A stretch of 64,000 bases of DNA. Origin: Streptomyces sp. NBC_01353 (GTDB lineage Bacteria; Actinomycetota; Actinomycetes; Streptomycetales; Streptomycetaceae). Under the pieces are notes generated by a model. That model saw nothing but the letters and a program-made list of their open reading frames with translations, did no database searches and was not told the DNA's origin. Positions within the stretch are counted from its first letter, which is position 1. Each line of letters starts with the position of its first letter. This document shows positions 1 to 8,999 of this stretch, in pieces. The stretch covers positions 1,426,001 to 1,490,000 of the forward strand of contig NZ_CP108352.1 of assembly GCF_036237275.1 (NCBI RefSeq), given 5' to 3'. The translations under genes were made by a program, and so were the position numbers.

Positions 1-1380
1 CCGGTCGTCGCGCTGACGGTCGACATCCTCGGCGTGGGGCTGCCCACAGCGCTGATCATGGGCGTCGAGCGTCAGCCGTACGCCTACCTCAGTGCCCTGG
101 TCGCCGCCCTGTGCTGGGTCGCGGTCCGCGCGCTCCGAAGACGGTACGCGCGTCGGGAACTCGGCGAGTCGCGGGGCAGTCTGCCCGTTCTGCACGACTG
201 GCTGATCCTCCTCGGGGTACTCGCCGTGCTGCGTGCCGCCGCCGATCTGCACCATCCGGCGCTGCTCTGTCTCGCGGCACTGATCCCGGCACCCGTACTC
301 ACCCTGACCTGCTCGAAACTGACCTGGCATCACCTGGTCGCGGCCCGCCGCGAGGCGCAGGTGGTCACCCGGGTGCTCGTCCTCGGCGAACCCACGGCCG
401 CCGGTGATGTCGCGGAGCACCTCGCCGGACGCACCGAGCACCCGTACGTGGTGGTCGGCGTCGTCGCGGTCGGGGACGGCCAGGTCCGTACCGGCGCCCC
501 CGTGGCGACCCGGCTCGGCGTCCTGATGCCGGAGGCCGCGGACGGGGACACCACCCATGTCCTGGCCGCCGTCCGTGAGTTGGAGGCCGATGTCGTCCTC
601 GTCGCGGCCGGCCCCCTGATGGCGGGCGAACGGCTGCGGCGGCTCTCCTGGGGGCTGCACGACTCCGGTACCGAACTCGCCCTGGCCCCCGGCCTGGTGG
701 AGTTTGCCGTGAAACGCCTGGAGACCACATCGGCGGCCGGAATGGCGCTGCTCCGGGTCGCGCCGCCGGTGCGCAGCGGTGTGCAGCAGGTCCTGAAGTC
801 CGTCATGGACCGCGCCGGAGCGGCCTTCGGGCTGCTCGCCCTGTCGCCGTTCTTCCTCGCGATCGGCGCCGCGGTGCGGCTCACCTCGCCCGGGCCGGTG
901 TTCTACAAGCAGGAGCGGGTCGGGCAGGGGCGAACCCCGTTCGTGATGTGGAAGTTCCGCACGATGTATCTCGACGCCGAAGCCCGCAAGGCGGAGCTGT
1001 CGCAGGCCAACGAGCACGACGGACTGATGTTCAAGATGCGGCGCGACCCCCGGGTGACCCGGGTGGGCAGACTGCTGCGCCGCACTTCGCTCGACGAACT
1101 GCCCCAGCTGATCAATGTGTTCCTCGGTTCCATGTCCCTGGTCGGACCGCGTCCGCCGCTGCCGGAGGAGGTGGCGCGGTACGGGGACGTGGAGCTGCGC
1201 CGGCTCGCCGTGCGCCCCGGGATGACCGGACTGTGGCAGATCAGCGGCCGTTCGGACCTGTCGTGGGACGAGACGGTGGAGCTCGATCTCCACTACGTGG
1301 ACAACTGGTCGTTCACCAGCGATGTCGATGTCATGGCCCGTACGTTCCGCGCCGTCGTCGACGGTCGCGGAGCGTACTGA
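1..1380 (+). CDS. Polyprenyl-phosphate sugar-1-phosphate transferase (exopolysaccharide initiation), 5' end cut off
   Basis: The frame is open to base 1 with no stop, so the gene starts left of the window; the first in-frame start visible is the GTG at 34. The first part is hydrophobic with several membrane segments and a CoA-binding-like Rossmann stretch. The C-terminal ~200 residues are a bacterial sugar transferase domain: a membrane anchor (residues ~265-290 counted from 34), the KFRTM motif, DELPQLINV, SLVGPRP and GLWQISGR. Such proteins move a sugar-1-phosphate from a UDP-sugar to undecaprenyl phosphate in the membrane, the first step of exopolysaccharide repeat assembly. The neighbouring polymerase, flippase and Wzz genes support this role. 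The sugar cannot be read from the sequence. Confidence 0.9.
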   Translation, partial: PVVALTVDILGVGLPTALIMGVERQPYAYLSALVAALCWVAVRALRRRYARRELGESRGSLPVLHDWLILLGVLAVLRAAADLHHPALLCLAALIPAPVLTLTCSKLTWHHLVAARREAQVVTRVLVLGEPTAAGDVAEHLAGRTEHPYVVVGVVAVGDGQVRTGAPVATRLGVLMPEAADGDTTHVLAAVRELEADVVLVAAGPLMAGERLRRLSWGLHDSGTELALAPGLVEFAVKRLETTSAAGMALLRVAPPVRSGVQQVLKSVMDRAGAAFGLLALSPFFLAIGAAVRLTSPGPVFYKQERVGQGRTPFVMWKFRTMYLDAEARKAELSQANEHDGLMFKMRRDPRVTRVGRLLRRTSLDELPQLINVFLGSMSLVGPRPPLPEEVARYGDVELRRLAVRPGMTGLWQISGRSDLSWDETVELDLHYVDNWSFTSDVDVMARTFRAVVDGRGAY

Positions 1381-1398
1381 CGGGCCGGCCGCATGACG

Positions 1399-2364
1399 TC
1401 AGTTCTGTTCCCGCCACCAGGCATACGTGGCGGCGATGCCGTCGGGCAGTGCGACGGCCGGCTTCCAGCCGAGTCCGGTCAGCCGGGACACGTCGAGGAG
1501 CTTGCGCGGTGTGCCGTCGGGCTTGCTCGTGTCCCAGGCGATCCGGCCCTCGTACCCCGTCACCTCGGCGACAGTCTCGGCGAGTTCGCGGATGGTGAGG
1601 TCCTCGCCGCAGCCGATGTTGACCGGCTCGTCGCCGTCGTAGCTGCGCAGCAGTACGGCGCAGGCGGCGGCCAGGTCGTCGACGTGCAGGAACTCCCGGC
1701 GCGGGGTCCCGGAGCCCCAGAGCACGATCTCCTCGCGGCCCTCCTCACGGGCCTCGTGGAAGCGGCGGATCAGCGCCGGCAGGACGTGCGAGGTCTCCAG
1801 GTCGAAGTTGTCGCCGGGCCCGTAGAGGTTCGTGGGCATCGCGGAGACGTAGGCGGCTCCGTACTGCTTCCGGTACGACTGGACCTGCACGATGCCGGCG
1901 ATCTTGGCCAGCGCGTAGGCCTCGTTGGTGGGCTCGAGCGGGCCGGTGAGGAGCGCGTCCTCGGGGATCGGCTGGGGCGCGAGCCTCGGGTAGATGCAGG
2001 ACGAGCCGAGGAAGAGCAGCCGCTCGACCCCGGCGGCGTGCGCGCCGGCGACGACCGCGAGCTGGATCTGGAGGTTCTCCTCCAGGAACTGCACGGGGTA
2101 GGTGCTGTTCGCCATGATGCCGCCCACCTTCGCGGCGGCGAGCACGACGGCGTCGGGGCGGGTCTCGGCAAGGAAGGCCGCGGTCCGGGCCGCGTCGCGC
2201 AGATCGAGCTCGGCGCGGGTCCGGGTGATCACTTCGTGCCCGTCCGCGGTCAGCCTGCGGGCGATCGCGGAGCCGACGAGGCCGCGGTGGCCCGCGACGA
2301 ATATCCGGGCCCGCTCGGGCAGATACGACGGGGCTTCCGTCGGGGCGGTCGTCGATTCATTCAT
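1399..2364 (-). CDS. fcl: GDP-L-fucose synthase
   Basis: Extended SDR enzyme of 321 residues. The N-terminal nucleotide-binding motif is GHRGLVGSA, followed by GSSCIYP and the catalytic YALAK (YxxxK). It converts GDP-4-keto-6-deoxymannose to GDP-L-fucose (epimerase and reductase) with NADPH. The open frame runs up to 2505, but that would overlap the divergent gmd start. The ATG at 2364 (MNESTT) places the Rossmann motif about 20 residues from the start, as expected; an ATG at 2376 is an alternative. It is divergent from gmd, which makes its substrate, so the two form a GDP-L-fucose supply pair for the polysaccharide. Confidence 0.9.
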   Translation of the reverse strand: MNESTTAPTEAPSYLPERARIFVAGHRGLVGSAIARRLTADGHEVITRTRAELDLRDAARTAAFLAETRPDAVVLAAAKVGGIMANSTYPVQFLEENLQIQLAVVAGAHAAGVERLLFLGSSCIYPRLAPQPIPEDALLTGPLEPTNEAYALAKIAGIVQVQSYRKQYGAAYVSAMPTNLYGPGDNFDLETSHVLPALIRRFHEAREEGREEIVLWGSGTPRREFLHVDDLAAACAVLLRSYDGDEPVNIGCGEDLTIRELAETVAEVTGYEGRIAWDTSKPDGTPRKLLDVSRLTGLGWKPAVALPDGIAATYAWWREQN

Positions 2365-2489
2365 GGCCCGGATCATGCCAGGCCGACAGGGACCGCAGTA
2401 CAGCAGATCCGGATTTAAGGCCCGGATCATATCATATCCGCAAGTTACGGACCGGCTGGGGGCCGGTCCGTTCGGGAGGGGCACCACGC
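2365..2489. promoter_or_regulatory. Divergent fcl/gmd control region with a 12-bp direct repeat
   Basis: This 125-bp stretch separates the fcl and gmd starts. It carries two exact copies of GGCCCGGATCAT, at 2365-2376 and 2419-2430, 54 bp apart (about five helical turns). The second copy continues into an AT-richer stretch (ATATCATATCC). The gmd ribosome site GGGAGGGG lies just before 2490. The repeat could be a regulator site; this is inference. Confidence 0.4.
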
Positions 2490-3503
2490 ATGAGCAAGAC
2501 CGCACTCATCACCGGAGTCACGGGGCAGGACGGCTCGTACCTGACCGAACTGCTGCTGTCCAAGGGCTACACGGTGCACGGCCTCGTCCGTCGCTCGTCG
2601 AGCTTCAACACCGAGCGCATCGACCACGTGTACCAGGATCCGCAGCAGGCGAACCGTTCGTTCGTGCTGCACCACGCCGATCTCTCGGACGGGGTGGCGC
2701 TGGTGAACCTGCTCCGTGACATCCGCCCCGACGAGGTCTACAACCTCGGGGCACAGTCCCATGTGCGGGTCTCCTTCGACGCACCGCTGTACACGGGCGA
2801 CGTGACGGGCCTGGGCGCCCTGCGGCTCCTGGAGGCGATCCGGGCGAGCGGGGTCGACACCCGGATCTACCAGGCGTCCTCCTCCGAGATGTTCGGCGCC
2901 ACACCGCCGCCGCAGAACGAGCAGACGCCGTTCCACCCGCGCAGCCCGTACGGCGCCGCCAAGGTGTTCGCATACTGGACCACGGTCAACTACCGCGAGG
3001 CGTATGACATGTTCGCGGTGAACGGGATCCTGTTCAACCACGAGTCGCCGCGGAGGGGCGAGACCTTCGTGACGCGCAAGGTGACGCGGGCCGTGGCCCG
3101 CATCAAGGCCGGACTGCAGGACCGGCTGTACCTGGGCAACCTCGATGCCGTTCGCGACTGGGGGTACGCCCCCGAGTACGTCGACGCGATGTGGCGGATG
3201 CTTCAGTGCGACGAGCCGACCGACTACGTGGTGGCGACCGGAGTCCCGGCGACCGTGCGGCAGTTCGTGCAGACGGCGTTCTCCCATGTGGGGCTCGACT
3301 GGGCGGAGCACGTCCGCTACGACCCCAAGTACGAGCGCCCCAGCGAGGTCGACGCCCTGATCGGCGACGCGAGCAAGGCGCGGGACCTGCTTGGCTGGAA
3401 GCCCTCGGTTCAGGTGGACGAGTTGGCCCGGATCATGGTCGATGCCGATGTCCGTCTCGTCGAGGACCAGCTGGCCGGAGCGACGGTCCGTATCGACCGC
3501 TGA
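2490..3503 (+). CDS. gmd: GDP-mannose 4,6-dehydratase
   Basis: 337 residues, the usual length for the family. It opens with the nucleotide-binding motif GVTGQDGSY, has SSSEMFG around residue 130 and the catalytic YGAAK further on. It makes GDP-4-keto-6-deoxy-D-mannose from GDP-mannose with bound NADP, in the cytoplasm; the product is the substrate of the divergent fcl enzyme. The ATG has a strong upstream GGGAGGGG site. A hairpin terminator follows the stop. GDP-rhamnose or GDP-deoxytalose pathways also use this enzyme, but the fcl neighbour favours L-fucose. Confidence 0.93.
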   Translation: MSKTALITGVTGQDGSYLTELLLSKGYTVHGLVRRSSSFNTERIDHVYQDPQQANRSFVLHHADLSDGVALVNLLRDIRPDEVYNLGAQSHVRVSFDAPLYTGDVTGLGALRLLEAIRASGVDTRIYQASSSEMFGATPPPQNEQTPFHPRSPYGAAKVFAYWTTVNYREAYDMFAVNGILFNHESPRRGETFVTRKVTRAVARIKAGLQDRLYLGNLDAVRDWGYAPEYVDAMWRMLQCDEPTDYVVATGVPATVRQFVQTAFSHVGLDWAEHVRYDPKYERPSEVDALIGDASKARDLLGWKPSVQVDELARIMVDADVRLVEDQLAGATVRIDR

Positions 3504-3519
3504 TCTGCGGCTTTCTTCG

Positions 3520-3556
3520 AACGGCCGCTCCGGGGCGACAGCCGGGGCGGCCGTTT
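3520..3556 (+). terminator. Hairpin terminator after gmd
   Basis: AACGGCCGCTCCGG (3520-3533) pairs with CCGGGGCGGCCGTT (3542-3555) with one G-T wobble and an 8-base loop, followed by a short T run. It sits 17 bases after the gmd stop. Confidence 0.75.
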
Positions 3557-3700
3557 CACGCGATGCGCGGAGGTACGCAAGGTAGCGGATTGGCCAAATA
3601 GGCTCTCCCGCTTGTCACTTCGTCGTACAGTTCGCATTCATCAGATGGCAGTTGCACCACTTCTCGCCACATTGACTGGGCTATCACGCCTGGGGGGAAC

Positions 3701-6421
3701 ATGCGTAGATCCTGGGGGCTTACCGCTGCCCTCGTCCTGACCGTCGCGGCCGGAGCCGGAGGCTCTCTGGCCCCGACGGCCGCGGCCCTGACGCCGCCGG
3801 TGGCCTTCACCGCGGACGATCTGCCGACCTGGCAGACCAACGGCATCGTCTGGGCACTCGCCGAGGCGAACGACACCGTCTTCGTGGGCGGCACCTTCTC
3901 CGAGGTGCGCCCGCCCGAAGGCGGCACCGGCACTCCGAAGGGGGCCGTCAACTTCGCGGCGCTGGACGCGGCGACGGGCGCGCCCACCGACTGCGTTCTC
4001 TCATTCACCGTCGGCAGCGGCACCGCGACCGTGCGGACCCTGGTGGTCTCACCGGACAAGAAGACGCTGTACGCGGGCGGTTACTTCGGTGCCGTCAACG
4101 GCACGCCGGTCTCCAGCCTCGCCGCGATCGACATCGCCACCTGCACACCGAAGGCGGCCTTCACCCCGAGTTTCCCCGCCACCGTGCGGGCCCTCGCGGT
4201 CACCGACACCACCGTCTACGCGGCCGGCGACTTCGACACGGTGGAGGGACAGACCCGGCAGCGGTTCGCCGCCGTCACCACCGCCGGCGCCCTGCTGCCC
4301 TTCACCGCGAACGCCGACGAGCCGGGCCGGGCCATCGAGGTCACCCCGGACGGGCAGCACGTGCTGCTCGGTGGCGACTTCTTCACCGTGAACGGGGCCA
4401 ACTCGCACGCGCTCGCCGTGGTCAACGCCACGACCGGCGCCGTGACGAAGGCGTACCCCAACGGCTGGATCCCGCAGAACTCCGTCGTCAAGGACATCGA
4501 GACGGACGCGACGGGCTTCTACACCGGCAACGAGGGCACGGGCGGCGGCGTCTTCGACGGCCGTATCGCCCTGAACCTCTCCGACTTCGAGCAACGCTGG
4601 CGCGACACCTGCCTCGGCGCCACCCAGGCGGTCCGCTCCTACCAGGGTGTGCTCTACAGCGCCTCGCACGCCCACGACTGCTCCAGCGTCGGCGAGTTCC
4701 CGGACGGGCGCCGCTACCACCTGCTCGCCCAGCCGACGACGTCGACCGGCAAGCTCGGCTGGTTCCCGGACACCAACGACGGCCTCGGCGAGGGCATCGG
4801 ACCGCGCGCCTTCACCATCTCCGGCACCGGGACGACCAAGTACCTCTGGGTGGGCGGAGAGTTCACCACCACGAACGGTGCCCCCGCCCAGGGTCTGACC
4901 CGCTTCGCCTCCGGCCCCGACACCGGCGCGCCGACCGTGCCGACGGTGAGCGCCGCTGCGGTGACCCCGAACGCGGTGCAGGTCCGCTGGCGCTCCAGCC
5001 TCGACCTGGACGACTCGACGCTGACGTACAAGGTCTACCGCAACGGCGCCGCGACCCCGATCGCGACCGTCCAGGGCGACTCGCTGCACTGGTCTCGCCC
5101 CCAGGTCTCGTTCAAGGACACCACCGTGACCCCGGGCCAGACCTACACCTACCGGGTGACGGCCGGTGACGCGGACGGCAACACCAGCGCCCTGTCCGCG
5201 ACGTCGACGGTGACGGTCCCGACCTCGCCGGAGCCGTACGCCTCCCAGGTGATCGCCGACGGCGCCGGGCTCTACTGGCGCTTCGACGAGTCCACCACGC
5301 CGTACGCCGCCGACTCCTCCAACGGGAACAACAGCGGCCTGTACGTCAACGCGCCCGTCCTGCGCCAGACCCCGGCCGCCGTCAGCGGAGCCTCCACCGC
5401 GGTCGCGCTCAACGGCACGGACGAGCAGATCCACAGCGACCGGCGTCAGGAGGTGACCGGCTCGTTCACCATCGAGACGTGGTTCAAGACGACCACGAAC
5501 CGTGGTGGCAAGCTGATCGGCTTCGGCAACAACACGACGCGGAACAGCGGTAGCTACGACAAGCACCTCTACATGACGAACACCGGCAACGTGGTGTTCG
5601 GCGTCTACACCGGCTCGGCCCGGACACTGACGTCGCTGGGCTCGTACAACAACGGTGCCTGGCACCACGCGGTGGGCACGCAGGGGCCGGACGGCATGAA
5701 GCTGTACGTCGACGGCAAGCTGCTGGCGTCCAACAACGTCACCACCAACCAGCAGTACCCGGGTTACTGGCACGTCGGCGCGGACAACCTCTCCGGCTGG
5801 CCGCTGCGTCCGACGAGCACCTTCCTCGCCGGCCAGCTCGACGAGGCGGCGGTCTACCCGACGGCGCTCACCGCGGCGCAGGTCGCCAAGCACCACAGCC
5901 TGGCCTCCGCGCCGGCCGACACGGTCACCTTGGTCACCGCGTCGGAGGACACCTACGCCAACGCCGGCGCCCCCGGCACCAACTACGGCACGTCCAGCTC
6001 CATGGCCGTGCGCGGTACGGCGGCGTACGAGTCCTACCTGCGGTTCACGCTGCCGGCCGCCCCGGCGGGCACCGTCCTCAAGAGCGCCCGGCTCGCGGTG
6101 AAGACCACCACGATGGCGGGCGCGGGTTCGGCCGACAGCCAGTCCGTCGTGCCGGTCACGGGTGCCTGGACCGAGGCCGCGCTGACGTACACCAACCGCC
6201 CGGCGCTCGCCGCCAGTCCGATCGGGACGCTCAGCGGTGCCACGGACGGCTCGGCCGTCTACTCGGCGGCGCTGGACGCCTCGGCGATCTCGGCGGCGCT
6301 CGGCGGCTCGTACAGCGTCGCGCTGACCAGCACCGGGACCGATCCGCTGTGGCTCTGGTCGTCCGAGGCGGCGGCCGCGGAGGGCACTCCGCAGCTGGTG
6401 CTGACCTTCGGCGCCCCGTAG
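3701..6421 (+). CDS. Secreted multidomain protein: beta-propeller-like repeats, Fn3, LamG, DNRLRE/CBM96-like
   Basis: 906 residues. A Sec signal peptide (MRRSW, then a hydrophobic run, cleavage near residue 30) is followed by about five repeats of the type 'V..L.V.......Y.GG.F..V.G' (residues ~45-400), typical of propeller-like delta-60/DUF5122 repeats. Next come an Fn3-like domain (~410-505, with YKVYRNG and YTYRVTAGD), a LamG/concanavalin-like domain (~510-735, with YWRFDES, AVALNGTDE and WHHAVGTQ) and a C-terminal DNRLRE/CBM96-like domain (~742-906, ASEDTYANAG, WTEAALTYTNRP). No catalytic site is recognised. It is probably extracellular and carbohydrate- or matrix-binding. Its place inside a polysaccharide locus suggests interaction with the exported polymer, which is inference. 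The ATG has a GGGGGG site at short spacing. Confidence 0.85.
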   Translation: MRRSWGLTAALVLTVAAGAGGSLAPTAAALTPPVAFTADDLPTWQTNGIVWALAEANDTVFVGGTFSEVRPPEGGTGTPKGAVNFAALDAATGAPTDCVLSFTVGSGTATVRTLVVSPDKKTLYAGGYFGAVNGTPVSSLAAIDIATCTPKAAFTPSFPATVRALAVTDTTVYAAGDFDTVEGQTRQRFAAVTTAGALLPFTANADEPGRAIEVTPDGQHVLLGGDFFTVNGANSHALAVVNATTGAVTKAYPNGWIPQNSVVKDIETDATGFYTGNEGTGGGVFDGRIALNLSDFEQRWRDTCLGATQAVRSYQGVLYSASHAHDCSSVGEFPDGRRYHLLAQPTTSTGKLGWFPDTNDGLGEGIGPRAFTISGTGTTKYLWVGGEFTTTNGAPAQGLTRFASGPDTGAPTVPTVSAAAVTPNAVQVRWRSSLDLDDSTLTYKVYRNGAATPIATVQGDSLHWSRPQVSFKDTTVTPGQTYTYRVTAGDADGNTSALSATSTVTVPTSPEPYASQVIADGAGLYWRFDESTTPYAADSSNGNNSGLYVNAPVLRQTPAAVSGASTAVALNGTDEQIHSDRRQEVTGSFTIETWFKTTTNRGGKLIGFGNNTTRNSGSYDKHLYMTNTGNVVFGVYTGSARTLTSLGSYNNGAWHHAVGTQGPDGMKLYVDGKLLASNNVTTNQQYPGYWHVGADNLSGWPLRPTSTFLAGQLDEAAVYPTALTAAQVAKHHSLASAPADTVTLVTASEDTYANAGAPGTNYGTSSSMAVRGTAAYESYLRFTLPAAPAGTVLKSARLAVKTTTMAGAGSADSQSVVPVTGAWTEAALTYTNRPALAASPIGTLSGATDGSAVYSAALDASAISAALGGSYSVALTSTGTDPLWLWSSEAAAAEGTPQLVLTFGAP

Positions 6422-6446
6422 CCGGTGCGCTGAACCGTCCATCCCA

Positions 6447-6480
6447 GGATGCGGGGCCCGGTCCACCGGGCCCCGCATCC
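6447..6480 (+). terminator. Perfect 15-bp hairpin terminator after the secreted protein gene
   Basis: GGATGCGGGGCCCGG (6447-6461), loop TCCA, then CCGGGCCCCGCATCC (6466-6480): a perfect 15-bp stem. It ends only 22 bases before the next ATG at 6503, so the lipoprotein is read either by leakage or from a promoter lying inside this area. Confidence 0.8.
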
Positions 6481-6502
6481 GACGTACCACGGGAGTTCCC
6501 CC

Positions 6503-7186
6503 ATGCGTCGTCCACTTCACCGGCGCCCGGCAGCGGCGGCGGCCGCCCTGCTGACCGCACTGCTCACCCTCTCCGCCTGCTCCTCGGGCGGTGACGGCTC
6601 CGACGGCGCGCCGCAGGCCGCCACGCCCACGCGCTCGGCGGCCGTGCCCGACCGGCAGGCCGAGGCGGAGCCCACCGGCCCCACCCCCTCCCCGACCAAG
6701 GGACCCGTCGTTCCCGATGCCGAACTCAAGCCCGTCACGGGCTCGTTCACCACGGAACAGAAGAAGTACCTGAGCGGGCGGGTGCCCAAGAACACGGATC
6801 CGGCCGCCGTGCTCCAGACCGGCCAGGAGTCCTGTCAGCGTCTGGAGCGCACCGCCAAGCGCGACAAGGACGCGGCGGTGGGCGCCCTCGTCGCCGGGGA
6901 CATCCCGGACGCCGAGGCCGCCGTGAACCATCTGTGCCCGGCGCAGAAGCCTCTGCTCACGACGGCGAGGAGCGGGTTCCCCGACGGCACGGCCACGCAG
7001 CCGAAGGCCGGCACGTACCGTGCGCTGACCACCGACCCGTCGTGCACCTGGCGGGCCCTGGGCAAGGACGGGAAGGTGCTCGCCTCGGGTCCGGCGCTCG
7101 GCGCGAAGGGCCCGGTGAAGGCCGCCGTCCCCGCGGGGACGGCGGAGTTCGTCTCCTCTTCCTGCTACGCCTGGCTGCCGGCCTGA
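6503..7186 (+). CDS. Putative secreted lipoprotein, function unknown
   Basis: 227 residues. Lipoprotein signal: RRPLHRRP, a hydrophobic run, then lipobox LSAC. A Thr/Pro/Ala-rich linker follows, then an Ala/Lys-rich domain with three or four Cys residues (ESCQRL, HLCPAQ, PSCTWRAL, SSSCYAWLPA) that could form disulphides outside the cell. The ATG at 6503 has a GGGAG site. A GTG at 6449 in the same frame is rejected because it lies inside the terminator hairpin. The 3' end overlaps the convergent glycosyltransferase by 22 bp. No family was recognised. Confidence 0.75.
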   Translation: MRRPLHRRPAAAAAALLTALLTLSACSSGGDGSDGAPQAATPTRSAAVPDRQAEAEPTGPTPSPTKGPVVPDAELKPVTGSFTTEQKKYLSGRVPKNTDPAAVLQTGQESCQRLERTAKRDKDAAVGALVAGDIPDAEAAVNHLCPAQKPLLTTARSGFPDGTATQPKAGTYRALTTDPSCTWRALGKDGKVLASGPALGAKGPVKAAVPAGTAEFVSSSCYAWLPA

Positions 7187-8307
7187 TCCACACGGACCGA
7201 CTCGTACACCCCGAGCAGGGTGTCGAGGACGGCCTCCATCGAGAACGCCTCCGTGGCCAGCTTCCGGGCCGCCACGGAGGCGCTGTCGTTAGCGTGGCGG
7301 TCCAGCAGCGCGGTGACGGCCGGGGCGATGCCCGCGGGGTCCGTGACCACGCGTCCCGCGCCGGCCTCCTCGATGTCGCGGGCGAGGCCGTTGGAGTCAG
7401 TGACGACGGCGGGTGTGCCGACCGACAGCGCCTCCAGGACGGACATCGGGAACGGCTCGTCGACAGAGGGCAGGACGTACACGTGCGCCCTGCGCATCTC
7501 CTCCAGCATCCGCTCGGCCGACAGTGGTCCCGGCCGGTCCACCCGATCGCCGACTCCCAGCTCGGCGACGAGCGCGTCGACGGCCGCCCGCTCGCCCTCG
7601 TCGGGCCCCGCGAGGACGAACGTGGCGTCGGGATGGTGGCGCAGGATCTCCGGGACCGCCGCGACGAAGTCCGTGGGGCGCTTGCGGGACTGCAACCGGG
7701 CCGCGTAGAGGATGCGGGGCGGGCCGGCGGGTGCCGGGCGCGGCTCCTGGGCGGGTACGCCGTTGACGAGTCGTACGGCCCGGTCGAGCGGACCGCCGAC
7801 GACGGCGTCCAGGTCCTTGCGCTCACGGCCCGTCAGATGGAGGACGGCGGAGGCACCGCGCATCACGCGCCGGACCGCGACCGCGTCCAGGATCCTGGCC
7901 AGGATCTTCTCGCTCGGATCGACCATGCCGTGCGTCTGGAGCACGAGCGGCCGGCCGGCCCGCAGCGCGGCCAGCGCCACGGGCAGGGTCACCAGGTCGC
8001 GGGCGAGGTGGACATGGACCACATCGGCGTCCCTGACCAGCGCGCCCGCCCCGGCGAGCAGCGCGGGCGAGGTGATGCCGCTGAAGCCGAGCGGGAGGAT
8101 CGAGCGGGCCCGGTAGAGCCGGGCGGGCACTCCGTCGACCTCCGTCGGAAGCCGCTCACCGAAGCCGTCGCCCAGGGCCACCAGGCGTGCCTGGTGGCCG
8201 CGTTCGGCCAGTCCGCGGCAGAGGTTGACCGCCACTCTGACCGGGCCGCCGAAGGCGTGGGTGGGACTGTGCAGGGTGACCGCGTGCAGGACGCGCAGGC
8301 CGCTCAC
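7165..8307 (-). CDS. Glycosyltransferase family 4
   Basis: 380 residues with the GT-B fold of retaining family 4 enzymes: N-terminal HAFGGPVRVAVNLCRGL (glycine-rich acceptor side) and C-terminal RILYAARLQSRKRPTDFV, followed by the sugar-nucleotide site PSVDEPFPMSVLEALSVGTPAVV (E-x7-E type). It should add a sugar to the lipid-linked repeat unit at the inner membrane face. The start overlaps the stop of the WcaF-like gene by 4 bp, so the two are translationally coupled. Donor and acceptor cannot be told. Confidence 0.87.
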   Translation of the reverse strand: MSGLRVLHAVTLHSPTHAFGGPVRVAVNLCRGLAERGHQARLVALGDGFGERLPTEVDGVPARLYRARSILPLGFSGITSPALLAGAGALVRDADVVHVHLARDLVTLPVALAALRAGRPLVLQTHGMVDPSEKILARILDAVAVRRVMRGASAVLHLTGRERKDLDAVVGGPLDRAVRLVNGVPAQEPRPAPAGPPRILYAARLQSRKRPTDFVAAVPEILRHHPDATFVLAGPDEGERAAVDALVAELGVGDRVDRPGPLSAERMLEEMRRAHVYVLPSVDEPFPMSVLEALSVGTPAVVTDSNGLARDIEEAGAGRVVTDPAGIAPAVTALLDRHANDSASVAARKLATEAFSMEAVLDTLLGVYESVRVDQAGSQA

Positions 8308-8840
8308 GCGGGCACCGGGACCGGACGGCGGCCGTCGGCCGTGTGCAGCGTGAGCTCGGGCAGGTCCTTGTGCAGGGTCGTGCCGGCGGCGACGACCGCG
8401 TGGCGGCCGACGGTGACCCCGGCGAGGACGGTGGCGCGGGTCGCGACCCAGGCGCCGTCCTCGACGGTGATCGGGGCGTTGCGGTAGCGGAAGTCGGCGG
8501 CCCGGTGGTCATGGCTGCCGGTGCACAGCAGCGCCTCCTGGGAGACACAGACGTGGGCGCCGAGCGTGACGGGCTCCAGGTTCAGCAGCCAGGCGCCCTC
8601 GCCGATCCATGTGTGGTCGCCGACGGTCAGCTTCCACGGCCACAGGATCCTGACCCGGTGCCGTATGAGCACACCGTCGCCTATGGTCGCGCCGAAGGCC
8701 CGCAGCAGCGCGACCCGCAGCCTGGCCGGGCAGAACCAGGCCATGAAGACCGTGTTCATCACCGCGAACCAGAGGGCCTGCACGAGCTTGCCGCGGCCCT
8801 TGTCGTATCCGGCCAGCGTGAAGGCCGGGAGATTCCGCAT
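8304..8840 (-). CDS. WcaF-like hexapeptide-repeat O-acetyltransferase
   Basis: 178 residues with left-handed beta-helix hexapeptide repeats (for example IGDGVLIRHRVRI, VGDHTWIGEGAW, LGAHVCVSQEAL, VGRHAVVAAGTTL). Length and the N-terminal 'NLPAFTLAGYDKGRG...AVMNTVFMAW' style match putative colanic acid acetyltransferase WcaF. It would transfer acetyl from acetyl-CoA to a sugar of the repeat unit. It is the first gene of a two-gene unit with the GT4 gene. Confidence 0.85.
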   Translation of the reverse strand: MRNLPAFTLAGYDKGRGKLVQALWFAVMNTVFMAWFCPARLRVALLRAFGATIGDGVLIRHRVRILWPWKLTVGDHTWIGEGAWLLNLEPVTLGAHVCVSQEALLCTGSHDHRAADFRYRNAPITVEDGAWVATRATVLAGVTVGRHAVVAAGTTLHKDLPELTLHTADGRRPVPVPA

Positions 8841-8999
8841 GAGTCCACCCCCAACAGCGCCTCCCCAGGCGCCGAGGCGTTCAGACTAACGGTTGACACG
8901 AGGTGACAGGGGGGCGTCGGTAGACTGCCGCGAAGTGACGTTCCGGGGTGGCGCATTGATGTGCCGGGGGCCGGAAGTCCGGGGATTCCAGGGGGCGGC

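Noticed and set aside
4049-6931. 960-residue open frame on the minus strand
   Set aside because: Lies opposite the secreted protein gene and the lipoprotein gene; composition is Arg/Gly/Val-rich without any domain, as expected of a GC-rich shadow frame.
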